Source of the DNA: Luteococcus japonicus
GTDB lineage: Bacteria; Actinomycetota; Actinomycetes; Propionibacteriales; Propionibacteriaceae
DNA length: 64,000 bases
Direction of reading: 5' to 3'
Assembly (NCBI RefSeq): GCF_003752415.1
Contig: NZ_RKHG01000001.1
Span: 124,001-188,000, forward strand
Part shown: one piece after another, positions 44,926 to 54,609 of the stretch
Layout: every line of letters begins with the position of its first letter
Numbering within the stretch: position 1 is the stretch's first letter
Notes under the pieces: generated by a model
What the model saw: only the letters and a program-made list of their open reading frames with translations
Told to the model about the DNA's origin: nothing
Databases searched by the model: none
Translations under genes and position numbers: made by a program

Positions 44926-45914
44926 TGTACGCGACGGGGATCGGGTCCCTGCCCGGGCCGGACATGCCGGGCGCACTGCGCCATGTCCTGGGCTCCTTCG
45001 AGCAGGCCTGGCTGCCGGAGCTACCGGGGCGCGGCGTCGGCGCGGACATGGTGGGCCGCACGCTGGCGATGACCGAGGGGCTGGGCTTCGACCTGCAACC
45101 GCAGGGCTGGCGCCTCCTGGAGCGTTCCGGCGTCGACCATGGCCGCGCGCGAGGCCTGCTGCGTCGGGACCTCGACGAGCTGGAGGAGGCTGCCCAAGGA
45201 TTCACCGGGACGGTGACCCTGACCATGGCCGGGCCCTGGACGCTGGCCGCCCTGGTGGAGCGGAGTCGCGGTGACAAGGTGCTGGCCGACCACGGTGCCC
45301 GTCGTGAGCTGGCCGAGAGCCTCGCCGCCGGTGCCTCCGCGCTGCTGGCTGAGATGGGCCGTCGGCTCCCCGAGGTGCGCTGGCGGGTCCGTCTGGACGA
45401 GCCGCTGCTGCCCGCCGTGGTCTCCGGGGGCGTGGCGACGGCGTCGGGCTTCTCCCGGCTGCGCGCCGTCGACCGTCCCCAGGCCAGCGCCTTGCTGTCC
45501 GTGCTCTCCGAGGCCCTGGGAGAGCAGGTCGTCCGGGTGGGTGTGCACTGTTGTGCGCCCGGGCTGGACCTGGACCTGTTGGCTCGCAGTGGCATCGCGC
45601 AGGCGGCCCTGGACGTCGGGACGCTGGGCCTGCGTGACCTGGACGCAGTCGCCTCTTGGCTCGAGGCGGGGCACGAGCTCCTGATCGGGCTGGCTCCCAC
45701 CCAGCGGCCCGACGTGGTCAGCACGCCCGACGAGATCGTGCGGCGCGGGCTGGACCTGTTGCGGCCCCTCGCACTGGATCCTGACCTGTTGCAGCGATCG
45801 CTGGCCGTCTCGACGGGCTGTGGCCTTGCGGGGTGGACTTTGCGTCCGGCGATGCGCCAGTTGGATGCCCTGCTGGAGGCAGTCCCGCTGCTGGCGGAAC
45901 AGCTGGCTCGGTAG
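44925..45914 (+). CDS. MetE C-terminal-domain-like methionine synthase
   Basis: A 329-residue protein matching only the C-terminal catalytic barrel of cobalamin-independent methionine synthase. GIGSLPG is the substrate-loop start; the zinc ligands are the His and Cys of VGVHCCAP and the Cys of STGCGLAGW. Short actinobacterial and archaeal members of this type lack the N-terminal domain of MetE and are thought to use a methyl donor other than methyl-tetrahydrofolate triglutamate, or a corrinoid protein. It starts on the last base of mnmA (TGATG). The link to tRNA thiolation is unexplained but recurrent in Actinobacteria. Confidence 0.8.
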   Translation: MYATGIGSLPGPDMPGALRHVLGSFEQAWLPELPGRGVGADMVGRTLAMTEGLGFDLQPQGWRLLERSGVDHGRARGLLRRDLDELEEAAQGFTGTVTLTMAGPWTLAALVERSRGDKVLADHGARRELAESLAAGASALLAEMGRRLPEVRWRVRLDEPLLPAVVSGGVATASGFSRLRAVDRPQASALLSVLSEALGEQVVRVGVHCCAPGLDLDLLARSGIAQAALDVGTLGLRDLDAVASWLEAGHELLIGLAPTQRPDVVSTPDEIVRRGLDLLRPLALDPDLLQRSLAVSTGCGLAGWTLRPAMRQLDALLEAVPLLAEQLAR

Positions 45915-45938
45915 GGCCGGCGTGTCGGCGGCCGCGGG

Positions 45939-45944
45939 TAGGGT
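45939..45944 (+). promoter_or_regulatory. -10 element of the 68-residue membrane gene, leaderless type
   Basis: TAGGGT ends 6 nt before the ATG at 45951. Confidence 0.5.
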
Positions 45945-45950
45945 GGGCGC

Positions 45951-46157
45951 ATGCGTGGCTTCTCCGACCTCAACCTCAACGGTGACGCGCCTGCCCGGGT
46001 CCAGCCCAAGGTGGGTGAGTGGGGCCCCGAGCGTGTCCCGACCACGCAGGCCAAGAAGCGGCTACGGATCTGGGTGAGCCTGGCCTTCATCGCGGCACTG
46101 ACCGCCCTGTGCCTGCTGGGCTGGTTCTTCTACAAGAAGATGAATCCGGGGGCCTGA
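45951..46157 (+). CDS. Small single-pass membrane protein
   Basis: A 68-residue protein, MRGFSDLNLNGDAPARVQPK, with a polar N-terminal 38 residues, a membrane helix (WVSLAFIAALTALCLLGWFF, about 41-60) and a short basic end. Not recognised. It has its own leaderless-type promoter and is followed 3 bp later by a copy of the intergenic repeat. Confidence 0.7.
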   Translation: MRGFSDLNLNGDAPARVQPKVGEWGPERVPTTQAKKRLRIWVSLAFIAALTALCLLGWFFYKKMNPGA

Positions 46158-46160
46158 ACC

Positions 46161-46175
46161 CCTCGACAGGCTCGG
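46161..46175 (+). repeat. Intergenic 15-nt repeat, copy 3
   Basis: CCTCGACAGGCTCGG, identical to the other two copies, 3 bp past the stop of the membrane gene and 2 bp before the stop of the convergent ACT-domain gene. Confidence 0.85.
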
Positions 46176-46177
46176 CT

Positions 46178-46801
46178 TCAGGCGAGGGCTGCCAGGTGCG
46201 AGAGGCGTCGCAGCTCGGAGTCCAGGAAGTCCGGGCCGCCGGCTCGCCCGAGGACCAGGGCCTGGTTCTCGTCGACGGGGCAGATGGCCACCGTCGTGTC
46301 CGACCAGTGGGGCAACCAGCCCGCCGCGAGGTCCAGCCGCGTCAGCTCGTCCAGCGGGCCAAGACCGTCGGCCTGACCTGGGGTGAAGTCCGGGGCCAGC
46401 TCGGTTCCCACCAGACGGCTCCCGTCGCGGCGGTCCAGCAGTGCCGCCCATTGGCAGTGGAAGACCTGCGGGGCCGCGAGGGTGAGGATCTCGACGGCGC
46501 GTTCCCGCTCGGCGACCATGCGTTCCAGCACGGCGATATCGGCCTCCAGGCCCCAGCCCTCCGGGTGGCGCGAGATCCACAGGACCCGCACCCCGTCAAG
46601 GGCATTGCACGTGCTCACCAGGTCATCGATCCAGACTCCCTCGCGCTTGGGCATGGTGAGCATGAAGTCGTCGATGACCCAGCCGTCGCCCTTCTCGACG
46701 ATCTCCATCGCGGTGATGTCGGCGCCGCACAGGCCCATGGCACTGGCCACCACGCCCAGGGAACCGGGGCGGTCGGGGAGCTGGACGCGGAGCAGGTGCA
46801 C
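46178..46801 (-). CDS. ACT-domain protein
   Basis: A 207-residue protein with an N-terminal ACT domain, [20 protein letters not shown] ... [16 protein letters not shown], and a C-terminal region with [20 protein letters not shown] domains usually bind amino acids. Found next to gatC in many Actinobacteria; function not established. Start is uncertain: GTG 46801, chosen because the domain begins there and an AAGACT ends 6 nt before it, or GTG 46840. Confidence 0.75.
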   Translation of the reverse strand: MHLLRVQLPDRPGSLGVVASAMGLCGADITAMEIVEKGDGWVIDDFMLTMPKREGVWIDDLVSTCNALDGVRVLWISRHPEGWGLEADIAVLERMVAERERAVEILTLAAPQVFHCQWAALLDRRDGSRLVGTELAPDFTPGQADGLGPLDELTRLDLAAGWLPHWSDTTVAICPVDENQALVLGRAGGPDFLDSELRRLSHLAALA

Positions 46802-46892
46802 GGCGCAAGTCTTGCAAACCCAGCCGGTCAGCCTCAACACCTTCCACAGGGCGGGAGCGCCGCGCCATGGTCCGGGCCTGCGGTGGGGCCAC

Positions 46893-46898
46893 TAGAGT
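46893..46898 (+). promoter_or_regulatory. Candidate -10 element of gatCAB
   Basis: TAGAGT, 35 nt before the gatC start. Unlike the leaderless genes, this one leaves room for a leader of about 29 nt that contains CAGGAG. Confidence 0.4.
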
Positions 46899-46933
46899 GG
46901 TCGCCCGTAGGACCCATCCGAACAGGAGAAAAC

Positions 46934-47227
46934 GTGGCACTCACCAAGGACGACGTGGCGCGCCTCGCGGCGCTGGCACGCATCGACCTCACCGACACGG
47001 AGCTCGAGCACCTGGCACCGCAGATCGACCTGATCCTCGAATCGGTGGCAAGCGTCACCGAGGCGGCGGGCGACGATGTGCCGGCCACCAGCCATCCCAT
47101 CCCGCTGAGCAATGTCTTTCGTGCCGACGAGGCGCGTCCCAGCTTCCCCGCAGAGGCGATGCTGGCCGGCGCCCCGGCCGTCGAGGACGACAAGTTCCGC
47201 GTGCCCCGCATCCTGGACGAGGAGTGA
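46934..47227 (+). CDS. gatC: Asp/Glu-tRNA amidotransferase subunit C
   Basis: Stabilises the GatCAB complex, which converts Glu-tRNA(Gln) or Asp-tRNA(Asn) to the correct amidated form. The 97-residue protein begins [20 protein letters not shown] and ends [10 protein letters not shown], both typical. GTG 46934 is preceded by CAGGAG at 5 nt. First gene of gatC-gatA-gatB. Confidence 0.95.
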   Translation: MALTKDDVARLAALARIDLTDTELEHLAPQIDLILESVASVTEAAGDDVPATSHPIPLSNVFRADEARPSFPAEAMLAGAPAVEDDKFRVPRILDEE

Positions 47228-47232
47228 GCGCC

Positions 47233-48762
47233 ATGAGTGAGACCACGGATCTGATCCTGCACGCCACGGCCCGCCAGCTCGCCGCATGGGTCCGCAGCGG
47301 TGAACACACCTCGGTGGAGGTCACCGAGGCCTTCCTGGACCGCATCGACGAGGTGGACTCCACCGTCAATGCCTTCATCAGCACGAACAGGGAAGCCGCC
47401 CTGGCCGCTGCCCGGCGCGTGGACGAGCGCGTGGCGGCAGGCGAGGAGCTGGGCCCCCTGGCCGGCGTCCCGATTGCCGTGAAGGACCTGCTGTGCTGGA
47501 ACGAATCGCCCACCACGGCGGGTTCCCGGATCCTTGAAGGCTGGGTGCCCCCCTACGACGCGACCATCGTGCAGCGGCTGCTGGATGCCGGGCTGGTGAT
47601 CATCGGCAAGACCAATCTTGACGAGTTCGCGATGGGGTCGACCGGTGAGAACTCCGCCTATGGCGCCACCCGCAACCCGTGGGACAGCTCCCGCATCCCC
47701 GGCGGTTCCGGGTCCGGCTCGGCAGCCGCCCTGGCAGCCTTCGAGGCACCCCTGACCATCGGCACCGACACCGGCGGATCCATCCGGCAGCCCGCTGCCC
47801 TCACCGGCACGGTGGGCGTGAAGCCCACCTATGGCGGGACCAGCCGCTTCGGGGTCATCGCCATGGCCTCCTCGTTGGACCAGCCCGGACCCTGTGCCCG
47901 CAATGTGGGGGATGCCGCGCTGCTGCACGAGGTCATCTGCGGACACGACCCAGCCGACTCCACCTCCCTCGACGCGCCCGTCCCGGCGGTCGTGGAGGCG
48001 GCAGAGCTTGCCGACGTCGCGGGCATGCGTATCGGTATCGTGCGCGAGCTCAGCGGTGAGGGCTTCAGCGCCGATGTGCGCCAGCGCTTCGAGGAGTCCG
48101 TCGAGCTGCTGAAGGCCGCCGGTGCCGAGGTGGTCGAGGTCAGCTGCCCGAACTTCGGCTACGCACTGGGCGCCTACTACCTGATCATGCCCGCTGAGGT
48201 CAGCTCCAACCTGTCCCGCTATGACGCGATGCGTTACGGCCTGCGCGTTGGGGACGACGGCAGCAATGGTGTCGAGCAGGTGATGCGGGCGAGCCGCGCC
48301 GCCGGCTTCGGCGACGAGGTCAAGCGTCGCATCATCCTGGGCACCTACGCCCTGTCCTCGGGCTACTACGACGCCTACTACGGTTCCGCGCAGAAGGTCC
48401 GCACGCTGGTGCAACGCGACTTCGAGGCGGCCTTTGCCGAGTGCGACGTGCTCGTCTCACCCGTCACCACGACCACCGCCTACCCGCTGGGGGAGAAGGT
48501 GGACGATCCGGTGGCGATGTATGCCGGGGACCTGGCCACCATCCCCAGCAACCTGGCCGGCATCCCTGCCGGCAGCGTGCCCTGCGGCCTGGGCGCCTCG
48601 GACGGCCTGCCCGTCGGCTTCCACATCATGGCCCCGGCCATGGCCGATGATCGCGTCTACCGCGTCGGTGCCGCCCTGGAGAAGGCACTCGAGGCGCGGT
48701 GGGGCATGCCCCTGCTCGCCATGATCCACGATTCCGACGCCGCCCAGGAGGCCCGCGCATGA
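47233..48762 (+). CDS. gatA: Asp/Glu-tRNA amidotransferase subunit A
   Basis: Amidase subunit that frees ammonia from glutamine. The 509-residue amidase-signature protein has the catalytic Lys in IAVKDLLCW, and the Ser-rich signature [19 protein letters not shown] followed by [13 protein letters not shown], giving the Ser-cisSer-Lys triad. The usual GGSSGGSA reads GGSGSGSA here, a conservative variant. ATG 47233 is 5 bp after gatC; the stop overlaps gatB (ATGA). Confidence 0.95.
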   Translation: MSETTDLILHATARQLAAWVRSGEHTSVEVTEAFLDRIDEVDSTVNAFISTNREAALAAARRVDERVAAGEELGPLAGVPIAVKDLLCWNESPTTAGSRILEGWVPPYDATIVQRLLDAGLVIIGKTNLDEFAMGSTGENSAYGATRNPWDSSRIPGGSGSGSAAALAAFEAPLTIGTDTGGSIRQPAALTGTVGVKPTYGGTSRFGVIAMASSLDQPGPCARNVGDAALLHEVICGHDPADSTSLDAPVPAVVEAAELADVAGMRIGIVRELSGEGFSADVRQRFEESVELLKAAGAEVVEVSCPNFGYALGAYYLIMPAEVSSNLSRYDAMRYGLRVGDDGSNGVEQVMRASRAAGFGDEVKRRIILGTYALSSGYYDAYYGSAQKVRTLVQRDFEAAFAECDVLVSPVTTTTAYPLGEKVDDPVAMYAGDLATIPSNLAGIPAGSVPCGLGASDGLPVGFHIMAPAMADDRVYRVGAALEKALEARWGMPLLAMIHDSDAAQEARA

Positions 48763-50252
48763 GCGACGAACTGCTCGACTACGACGACGTGATGGACCGT
48801 TATGACTCGGTTCTGGGCCTGGAGGTCCACGTCGAGCTCAACACCGCCTCCAAGATGTGGTGCGGTTGCGCGACCACGCCCGGTGCCGCACCCAATACAC
48901 AGACCTGTCCGGTCTGCCTCGGCCTGCCGGGATCACTGCCCGTGGTCAACGGCAAGGCCGTCGAGTCCGCCATCCGCATCGGTCTGGCCCTGAACTGCCA
49001 GATTGCCGAATGGTGCCGTTTTGCGCGCAAGAACTACTTCTACCCGGACATGGCCAAGGACTACCAGATCAGCCAGTCCGACGAGCCGATCTGCTTCGAC
49101 GGCCACGTCGACCTCGAGGTGGAGGGCAAGACCTACCGCATCGAGATCGAGCGCGTGCACATGGAGGAGGATGCCGGCAAGCTCACCCACCAGGGCGGAG
49201 CCGGACGCATCCAGGGTGCCGACTACTCCTTGGTCGACTACAACCGTGCCGGGATGCCGTTGATGGAGATCGTCACCAGGCCCATCCAGGGCCTGGGCGA
49301 CAAGGCGCCCGAGGTGGGACGCGCCTACATGTCCCATCTGCGTGACCTGATGCGGGCCCTGGGTGTCTCCGAGGCCAAGATGGAGCAGGGCAACATGCGC
49401 TGCGACGCGAATGTCTCGCTGATGCCCAAGGGTTCCACGGAACTGGGCACCCGCACCGAGACCAAGAATGTGAACTCGCTCAAGTCGGTGGAGGGTGCAC
49501 TGCGCTTCGAGATCCGCCGCCAGGGAGCAGTCCTGGAGGCCGGGGGCAAGGTCAAGCAGGAGACGCGCCACTGGCGGGAGACGGACCAGACCACCTCGAG
49601 CGGACGCTCCAAGGAGCAGGCCGAGGACTACCGCTACTTCCCCGAGCCGGACCTGGTGCCGGTGGCCCCGAGCCGCGAGTGGGTGGAGGAATTGCGGGCC
49701 ACCTTGCCCGAGCCGCCGGCCGAGCGTCGAGCACGGCTGCAGCAGGCCTGGGGCTTCACCGGCCTGGAGATGCGCGACATCTTCGGCAGCGAGGGAGCCC
49801 TGGACCTGATCGACGCCACGGTGGCCGCCGGCAGCAGTGCCGCCGCCGCCAAGAAGTGGTGGATCGGTGAGCTGGCCCGCCGCGCCAACGAGGCCGGGGT
49901 GGCACTGGATGAATTGTCCATCACCCCCGCGCAGGTGGCCGCCGTGCAGCAGCTCGTCGAGGCGAAGACCATCACGGACAAGCTGGCCCGCGAGGTCTTC
50001 GAGGGGGTGCTCGCCGGAGAAGGTGAGCCCGCCGAGGTCGTCGAGAAGCGCGGTCTGGCCATGGTGCAGGACGACGGCGCGCTGTCCACCGCCGTCGATG
50101 CGGTGATCGAGGCCAATCCAGACGTGGCGCAGAAGATCCGCGACGGCAAGGTGCAGGCCGCCGGTGCGCTGATCGGCCAGGTCATGAAGGCCATGAAGGG
50201 CAAGGCCGACGCAGCCCGGGTGCGCGAGCTGCTGCTGGAGAAGCTCTCCTGA
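48759..50252 (+). CDS. gatB: Asp/Glu-tRNA amidotransferase subunit B
   Basis: tRNA-binding and kinase subunit that activates the misacylated residue. The 497-residue protein shows [10 protein letters not shown] near residue 26, [30 protein letters not shown], and a C-terminal YqeY-like tail domain (residues about 350-497, with LEKLS end). Cys residues of the CGC and CPVC pairs form the zinc site found in many GatB proteins. Presence of GatCAB implies that GlnRS, AsnRS or both are missing or supplemented. Confidence 0.96.
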   Translation: MSDELLDYDDVMDRYDSVLGLEVHVELNTASKMWCGCATTPGAAPNTQTCPVCLGLPGSLPVVNGKAVESAIRIGLALNCQIAEWCRFARKNYFYPDMAKDYQISQSDEPICFDGHVDLEVEGKTYRIEIERVHMEEDAGKLTHQGGAGRIQGADYSLVDYNRAGMPLMEIVTRPIQGLGDKAPEVGRAYMSHLRDLMRALGVSEAKMEQGNMRCDANVSLMPKGSTELGTRTETKNVNSLKSVEGALRFEIRRQGAVLEAGGKVKQETRHWRETDQTTSSGRSKEQAEDYRYFPEPDLVPVAPSREWVEELRATLPEPPAERRARLQQAWGFTGLEMRDIFGSEGALDLIDATVAAGSSAAAAKKWWIGELARRANEAGVALDELSITPAQVAAVQQLVEAKTITDKLAREVFEGVLAGEGEPAEVVEKRGLAMVQDDGALSTAVDAVIEANPDVAQKIRDGKVQAAGALIGQVMKAMKGKADAARVRELLLEKLS

Positions 50253-50269
50253 GTTGGTTCAGTGACTGA

Positions 50270-50305
50270 CAGGGGGTACCCCGCGGTGGCGCGGGGTACC
50301 CCCTG
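50270..50305 (+). terminator. Strong hairpin after gatB
   Basis: Perfect 16-bp stem, CAGGGGGTACCCCGCG (50270-50285) and its complement (50290-50305), loop GTGG, no U tract. Each arm itself contains the palindrome GGGGTACCCC. Confidence 0.85.
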
Positions 50306-50377
50306 CTTGGTTGGATGGTCCGCTGTGGGTTTTGTTGGCCCACCCGAGTTCTCCCACACCTCGTCAAAAGGAATCCA

Positions 50378-51739
50378 GTGAGCAGCGCGCCCGTGACCAT
50401 CCCGTCGATCCGACCCGAGGACGAGCGGCTGCCCGTCGGCAAGGCCTTCCTGTACGGCTTCCAGCACATCCTGAGCATGTACGGGGGCGTGATCGCGGTG
50501 CCCCCGATCCTGGGCACCGCCGCCAAGCTGCCGCCCGACCAGGTGGGGATGCTGGTGGCCTCCGCGCTGTTCGTCTCCGGCCTCGCCACGCTGCTGCAGT
50601 CCTTGGGGCTGCCCTTCCTGGGCTCCAAGCTGCCCTTGGTCAACGGCACCACCTTCGGCGCCGTCTCCACGATGTTGGCCATCCTGGCCAGCGGCGGTGG
50701 GATGCCCGTCATCTTTGGCTCGGTGATCGTGGCCGGCGTGATCGGCTTCCTGCTGGCCCCGCTGTTCAGCAAGATCCAGCGATTCTTCCCGCCTGTGGTC
50801 ACCGGCACCATCATCACGGCCATGGGCATCTCCCTGTTGCCCGTCGCAGCCGGCTGGATCACCGGGCAGGACCCGCAGGGAGCATCCCTGAGCAACCTCG
50901 GCCTGGCCGGATTCACACTGGCGGTCGTGCTGGTGTGTACCCGCATCCCGCAGCTGGCCAGGGTGGCGATCCTGGTGGGCATCCTGGTGGGCACCGTTCT
51001 GGCGGCCGTGCTGGGTCAGGCCGACTTCAGCCATGTGCTGGAAGGATCCGTCTTCGCCTTCCCAAAGCCCTTCTTCTTCGGCGCCCCGCGGTTCGAGACC
51101 GGCGCGATCATCTCCATGACCATCGTGATCATCGTGACGCTGATGGAGATCATGGCGGACCTGTTCGCCGTCGCGAAGGTGGTGGGCACCGACGTGGACG
51201 AGAGGCGGATTGCCGACGGCCTGCGGGCAGACATGCTGGCCACCATCGTCGCGCCCGTCTTCAACTCCACCCCGCCCACCGCCTTTGCCCAGAATGTCGG
51301 CCTGGTGGCCGTCACGAAGGTGAAGTCCCGCTACACGGTGGCCGCTGGCGCACTGCTGCTGATCCTGCTGGGCATGTTCCCCCTGCTGGGCCGTGTGGTG
51401 GCCTGTGTGCCCTCGGCGGTGCTGGGCGGTGCCGGTGTGGTGCTCTTCGGTTCTGTGGCGGCGGCCGGCATCCAGACCCTGCAACAGGCGGACTTCGAAC
51501 GAGGCAACAACATCTTCGTCGTGGCCACCTCGCTGGCACTGGTGATGTTCCCGATCGCGGCGCCCACCTTCTACGACAACGTGCCGACCTGGCTCGGCAT
51601 GATCCTGGGCTCCGGCATCTCTGCCGCCGCCCTGTCCGCGGTGCTGCTGAACCTGCTCCTCAACGGGCGCCACGCCACCCGGGGCAACCTGGGCGACGAG
51701 ATGGAGGCTGTTCCGGCCCCGGAACCCTTCGAGGGGTGA
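50378..51739 (+). CDS. NCS2-family nucleobase permease (xanthine/uracil)
   Basis: A 453-residue membrane protein with about 12-14 hydrophobic segments, of the uracil/xanthine permease family. FQHILSMYGGVIAVPPIL near residue 24, LPLVNGTTFGAVSTM, the QDPQG loop and NSTPPTAFAQNVGLVAVTK (the substrate-binding region) are recognisable. The NxGxxxxT-type ending of the signature is closest to xanthine/uric acid members, but a single residue set does not settle the substrate. Start GTG 50378 has AAAGGA 6 nt upstream. It is a single gene; its stop faces the convergent gene 5 bp away. Confidence 0.88.
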   Translation: MSSAPVTIPSIRPEDERLPVGKAFLYGFQHILSMYGGVIAVPPILGTAAKLPPDQVGMLVASALFVSGLATLLQSLGLPFLGSKLPLVNGTTFGAVSTMLAILASGGGMPVIFGSVIVAGVIGFLLAPLFSKIQRFFPPVVTGTIITAMGISLLPVAAGWITGQDPQGASLSNLGLAGFTLAVVLVCTRIPQLARVAILVGILVGTVLAAVLGQADFSHVLEGSVFAFPKPFFFGAPRFETGAIISMTIVIIVTLMEIMADLFAVAKVVGTDVDERRIADGLRADMLATIVAPVFNSTPPTAFAQNVGLVAVTKVKSRYTVAAGALLLILLGMFPLLGRVVACVPSAVLGGAGVVLFGSVAAAGIQTLQQADFERGNNIFVVATSLALVMFPIAAPTFYDNVPTWLGMILGSGISAAALSAVLLNLLLNGRHATRGNLGDEMEAVPAPEPFEG

Positions 51740-51744
51740 GCCGG

Positions 51745-52191
51745 TCACCCGTCGATCGGGACTTGCCAGTTCTCCAGGGCCGTGAGCGCCCGGAGGTAGG
51801 CGTCCCGGTCGATCGTGAACTCCAGGCACAGGTCTTCCGGCGGGTTGACCGCACCATTGCCCACCGCCAGACCGGTCCACTGCACCCGATGTTCGGTCAG
51901 CTCGATCCGGGCCAGCAGGGGATTGCAGCCGGAGCAGGTGCAGGAGCACACCGAGACCTCGGTCCGGCCGTCGTACTCGGGCTGCTCACCCCGGAGCAGA
52001 TCCGGAAGGCCGTCGCCGTCGTGGAGTCCGTACCAGGTGCCAGCGGAGTGGCCGGTGAGGAATTCCACCCAGTCCTCCAGCCGGCGGCCGTCCAGGAAGA
52101 CCCGGACCAGAGTCTCCTTCACCGACGGACTGTGGGGAAGGGCGACCAGTTCACGGCGTAGATCCACCCGGCTGATGCCGACGGTGGTCAT
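51745..52191 (-). CDS. Conserved hypothetical protein with CxCxxxxC cluster
   Basis: A 148-residue soluble protein. A compact cysteine group, VCSCTCSGCNPLLARIELTE (about 80-99), may bind a metal ion. The N-terminal part (SRVDLRRELVALPHSPSVKE) and VQWTGLAVG are not recognisable. Its ATG overlaps the stop of the DinB-type gene (TGATG), so the two are produced together. Function unknown. Confidence 0.7.
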   Translation of the reverse strand: MTTVGISRVDLRRELVALPHSPSVKETLVRVFLDGRRLEDWVEFLTGHSAGTWYGLHDGDGLPDLLRGEQPEYDGRTEVSVCSCTCSGCNPLLARIELTEHRVQWTGLAVGNGAVNPPEDLCLEFTIDRDAYLRALTALENWQVPIDG

Positions 52192-52832
52192 CAGATGCCG
52201 AAACTGGCATCGCGGAGTTGCTGGACGGCAGCCTCGTCACCACGGAGTTCCACCTGGGCATGGGCGCCCCGGCCGAAGGCGAACAGCAGGAGCTCCGACG
52301 GCTTGCCGTGCAGTTCGACGACGGGTGTTCCGGCCTTGAGCAGCAGGGACTCCGAAGGGCCGTCGGTGCGTTCCGCCCTGACACCCACGGGAGCCTTGCG
52401 GAGCATGGCCCGCCCCATCGATGCGAGCCGCTTGGCGCACAGCGCCTCCACATCGTCGCCCAGATCACGGGGGAGTGCGCCGCCGGACTGCGCACGGCGC
52501 ACGTCCTCGTGGTGCACGAAGTACTCGGCGGCATTGGCCGCCTCGTCCATCCCGGGCAGCGCGAAGAGCGAGACGCGGGCGGGTCCCTTGCGCACCCGTG
52601 CCACCAGTTCTCGGTAGGTCAGGCGCTCCTTGGCCTGCGTCATCCGACGCTCCGTGAGCCCGGCCAGCGGCTCGACCAGGATGCCCGGGGCTGCCAGCGG
52701 ATCCGCCTCGCGCACCCACAGGTGGGCGGCCAGATCATGCGTGGTCCATCCCTCGCACAGGGTGGGGGCATCGGGTCCGAGGTCGTCGAACAGCTCGCAC
52801 AGCGCCAGGCGCTCACTTCGGGAGAAGGACAT
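52191..52832 (-). CDS. TIGR03085-type (DinB/mycothiol-dependent-like) protein
   Basis: A 213-residue actinobacterial protein of the TIGR03085 / maleylpyruvate-isomerase-like group. The N-terminal four-helix DinB part has LCEGWTTHDLAAHLWVRE with a His, and AAEYFVHHEDVRRAQ with the His pair that, with the first, forms the metal site. The C-terminal domain (GVRAERTDGPSESLLLKAG) is typical of mycothiol-type members. Substrate not known. Start ATG 52832 follows TAACAT by 6 nt with TTGACG further upstream. Confidence 0.85.
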   Translation of the reverse strand: MSFSRSERLALCELFDDLGPDAPTLCEGWTTHDLAAHLWVREADPLAAPGILVEPLAGLTERRMTQAKERLTYRELVARVRKGPARVSLFALPGMDEAANAAEYFVHHEDVRRAQSGGALPRDLGDDVEALCAKRLASMGRAMLRKAPVGVRAERTDGPSESLLLKAGTPVVELHGKPSELLLFAFGRGAHAQVELRGDEAAVQQLRDASFGI

Positions 52833-52838
52833 GCATTG

Positions 52839-52866
52839 ATGTTAGGCGGCGGTGCCGCACCGTCAA
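52839..52866 (-). promoter_or_regulatory. Promoter of the TIGR03085 gene pair, leaderless type
   Basis: TTGACG (52866-52861) and TAACAT (52844-52839) on the minus strand with 16-nt spacing; the -10 ends 6 nt before the ATG. The best -35/-10 pair among the leaderless-type promoters here. Confidence 0.6.
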
Positions 52867-52879
52867 GGGGTGCGGCACC
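52851..52879. repeat. 11-bp inverted repeat around a -35 element
   Basis: GGTGCCGCACC (52851-52861) and GGTGCGGCACC (52869-52879) with a 7-nt centre. The -35 TTGAC sits in that centre. It may be an operator for the TIGR03085 gene, a terminator of the upstream broken gene, or both. Confidence 0.7.
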
Positions 52880-52900
52880 ACCGTGCGCTGTGTGACATTG

Positions 52901-54069
52901 TCAGGCGAAACGCGACAGCAGGTCCGTCGCAGCCGCCATGGCCTGTTCCGTGGCACGAGCCGTCAGGTCGTCCCAGGCTGAAGCACCGGCGCCGTCGGCA
53001 AGGAGAATGTCGACCTCCTCGAGCCAGCCGGCCTGCAGCGAATCCAGCACCTCACGCACGGGCTGGCGCTCGGCGTACATGGTGCCCAACTCGTCCCCAG
53101 TAGGGCCGTCGAGGATCGGAGACCGCCAACACCGAAGAGGCGGTGTTGCCCCAGGTGAAGCGTCCCGGGCCCAGGTGCATGCACAGGGACAGGAAGTCCG
53201 GGCGAGCAGCATTGAGGCCGGACCGTCGATGAATGTTCCCTCGTAGTGATCGGCCAGCACGGCACGCGCCTGACGCCAGGAGACAGGGCCGACGTCGATG
53301 GCTTCACGCAGCAGTTGCCGGGAGCGCATCAGGCGCAGGTGCGACAGCTGGTAGGGGGTTGCCGGGTCCACGAGGGCCTGGGCGTAGTCCGGTTCGGTCA
53401 CCGGCGCCCCAACCTCCCGCATGTGTTCCACCAAGCCCTCGGATGCGCGGGTCCATTCAGTGCGGATCGTGGGTTCGTTGGATATGGATGCGGAGGCCTC
53501 TGTCACCCGTCGGGCGGCCCAGTGTCGCCCCGAGGTCTCAAGCACCCACATCTCGTGACGGTCCGTGATGAAGAAGGAGTTGTCGTAGCCGCCGTGGCAA
53601 GCGGCTTTACCCACGCCGCCGGAGGAGTACTGGCCGTGTCGTACGATCAGCTGGGTGATGACGTCGACGGCTCGCTCTGCGGTGGCGCCTCGTTCGAGAC
53701 CCAGACGCAATAGCTCCATGCCCTCCAGTCCCGGTGTGGGACCGTTGCCCGCGCGGTCGTCCGCCGCGGCCCGCATGAAGTCCCGGGTGAACTGCGCCTC
53801 GTTGCCGATGGCCACGACTGCCTCGTTGATGCCCTCCTCATGGCCCCAGCACCAGTAGGGGGACGATCCCAAGTGGGCCAGCGACGGGGCGTCATCGATC
53901 TCGAGGTAGGCGAGGCGCAGGGTGCCGCCCCGTCACGGGAAGCAATCCGGTGAATCGGTTGGCATTCCCGCGCGGGGCGGTCGCTGTTCTTGCCCAGCAC
54001 CGGACTTCCCGTCCAGGTGTGGTTTGCGTTGATGCCGTAGCTGTCACAACTCCATGAATGTTGGAACAT
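52901..54069 (-). pseudogene. Broken C69-family dipeptidase
   Basis: An Ntn-hydrolase peptidase of about 390 residues read in several frames. ATG 54069 gives MFQHSWSCDSYGINANHTW with the nucleophile Cys at 8 and GKNSDRPARECQ. Near 53930, in a GGGG run, one extra base shifts the frame; it continues RLAYLEIDDAPSLAHLGSSP and WGHEEGINEAVVAIGNEAQF. Near 53215 the frame changes again: the expected LSLCMHLGPGRFTWGNTASS lies in another frame until about 53100. It then returns to GTMYAERQPVREVLDSL and ends at 52901. At least three indels, so no active enzyme is expected. Confidence 0.8.
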
Positions 54070-54245
54070 GGTCCTGACTCCACCTGAAGTCCGGCACGCC
54101 GACGCCTCTGTCGGGTGCTTGAGGTCCACGCTAGGCGGGGTGGCGCGTGTTGGTATGTGGTCCGCGTGGACGTGATGGATTCCTCTACCCGGAGCTTGGA
54201 CAGATGCACGAATGGTCGGCGTCGAGAACTGTCAGTGGGATCCGC

Positions 54246-54251
54246 CACAAT
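54246..54251 (+). promoter_or_regulatory. -10 element of hisI-trp operon, leaderless type
   Basis: CACAAT ends 7 nt before the ATG at 54259. Weak by itself, but no ribosome site precedes the start and the position matches the other leaderless genes. Confidence 0.35.
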
Positions 54252-54258
54252 GGGGCGC

Positions 54259-54609
54259 ATGGCTCTCACCCCCGAACTCACCGCCCGTCTCAAGCGAAAT
54301 CCCGACGGCCTGGTACCCGCAGTCGTCGCCGACGCGACGAGCGGTGCCGTGCTGATGATGGCCTGGATGGACGACGAGGCCTTGGACCGCACGCTGACCA
54401 CGCGCAAGGCGACCTACTGGTCTCGCAGCCGCAATGAGTACTGGGTCAAGGGCGAGACCTCCGGCCACACCCAGCATGTGCGAGAGGTGCGCCTGGACTG
54501 CGACGGCGACACCCTGTTGCTGAAGGTGGACCAGACCGGCGGCGCCTGCCACACCGGCGACGCGACCTGCTTCGACGCCGACCTGCTCCTGGGCGAGGAG
54601 GATGCGTGA
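54259..54609 (+). CDS. hisI: Phosphoribosyl-AMP cyclohydrolase
   Basis: Third step of histidine synthesis, opening the adenine ring of PR-AMP. The 116-residue protein has [36 protein letters not shown] and the metal site [26 protein letters not shown] (given in part by Asp, Cys and His residues). It is the monofunctional form without the HisE domain. Its stop overlaps trpE (GTGA), a common hisI-trpE linkage in Actinobacteria. Confidence 0.95.
   Translation: MALTPELTARLKRNPDGLVPAVVADATSGAVLMMAWMDDEALDRTLTTRKATYWSRSRNEYWVKGETSGHTQHVREVRLDCDGDTLLLKVDQTGGACHTGDATCFDADLLLGEEDA

Noticed and set aside
44925-45914. Cobalamin or SAM riboswitch upstream of the MetE-like gene
   Set aside because: The start overlaps the mnmA stop, leaving no leader for a riboswitch.
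52901-54069. Pure sequencing error as explanation of the dipeptidase frameshifts
   Set aside because: At least three separate indels in one gene, and none in the many long essential genes nearby, make true decay more likely, although raw reads are needed to be certain.
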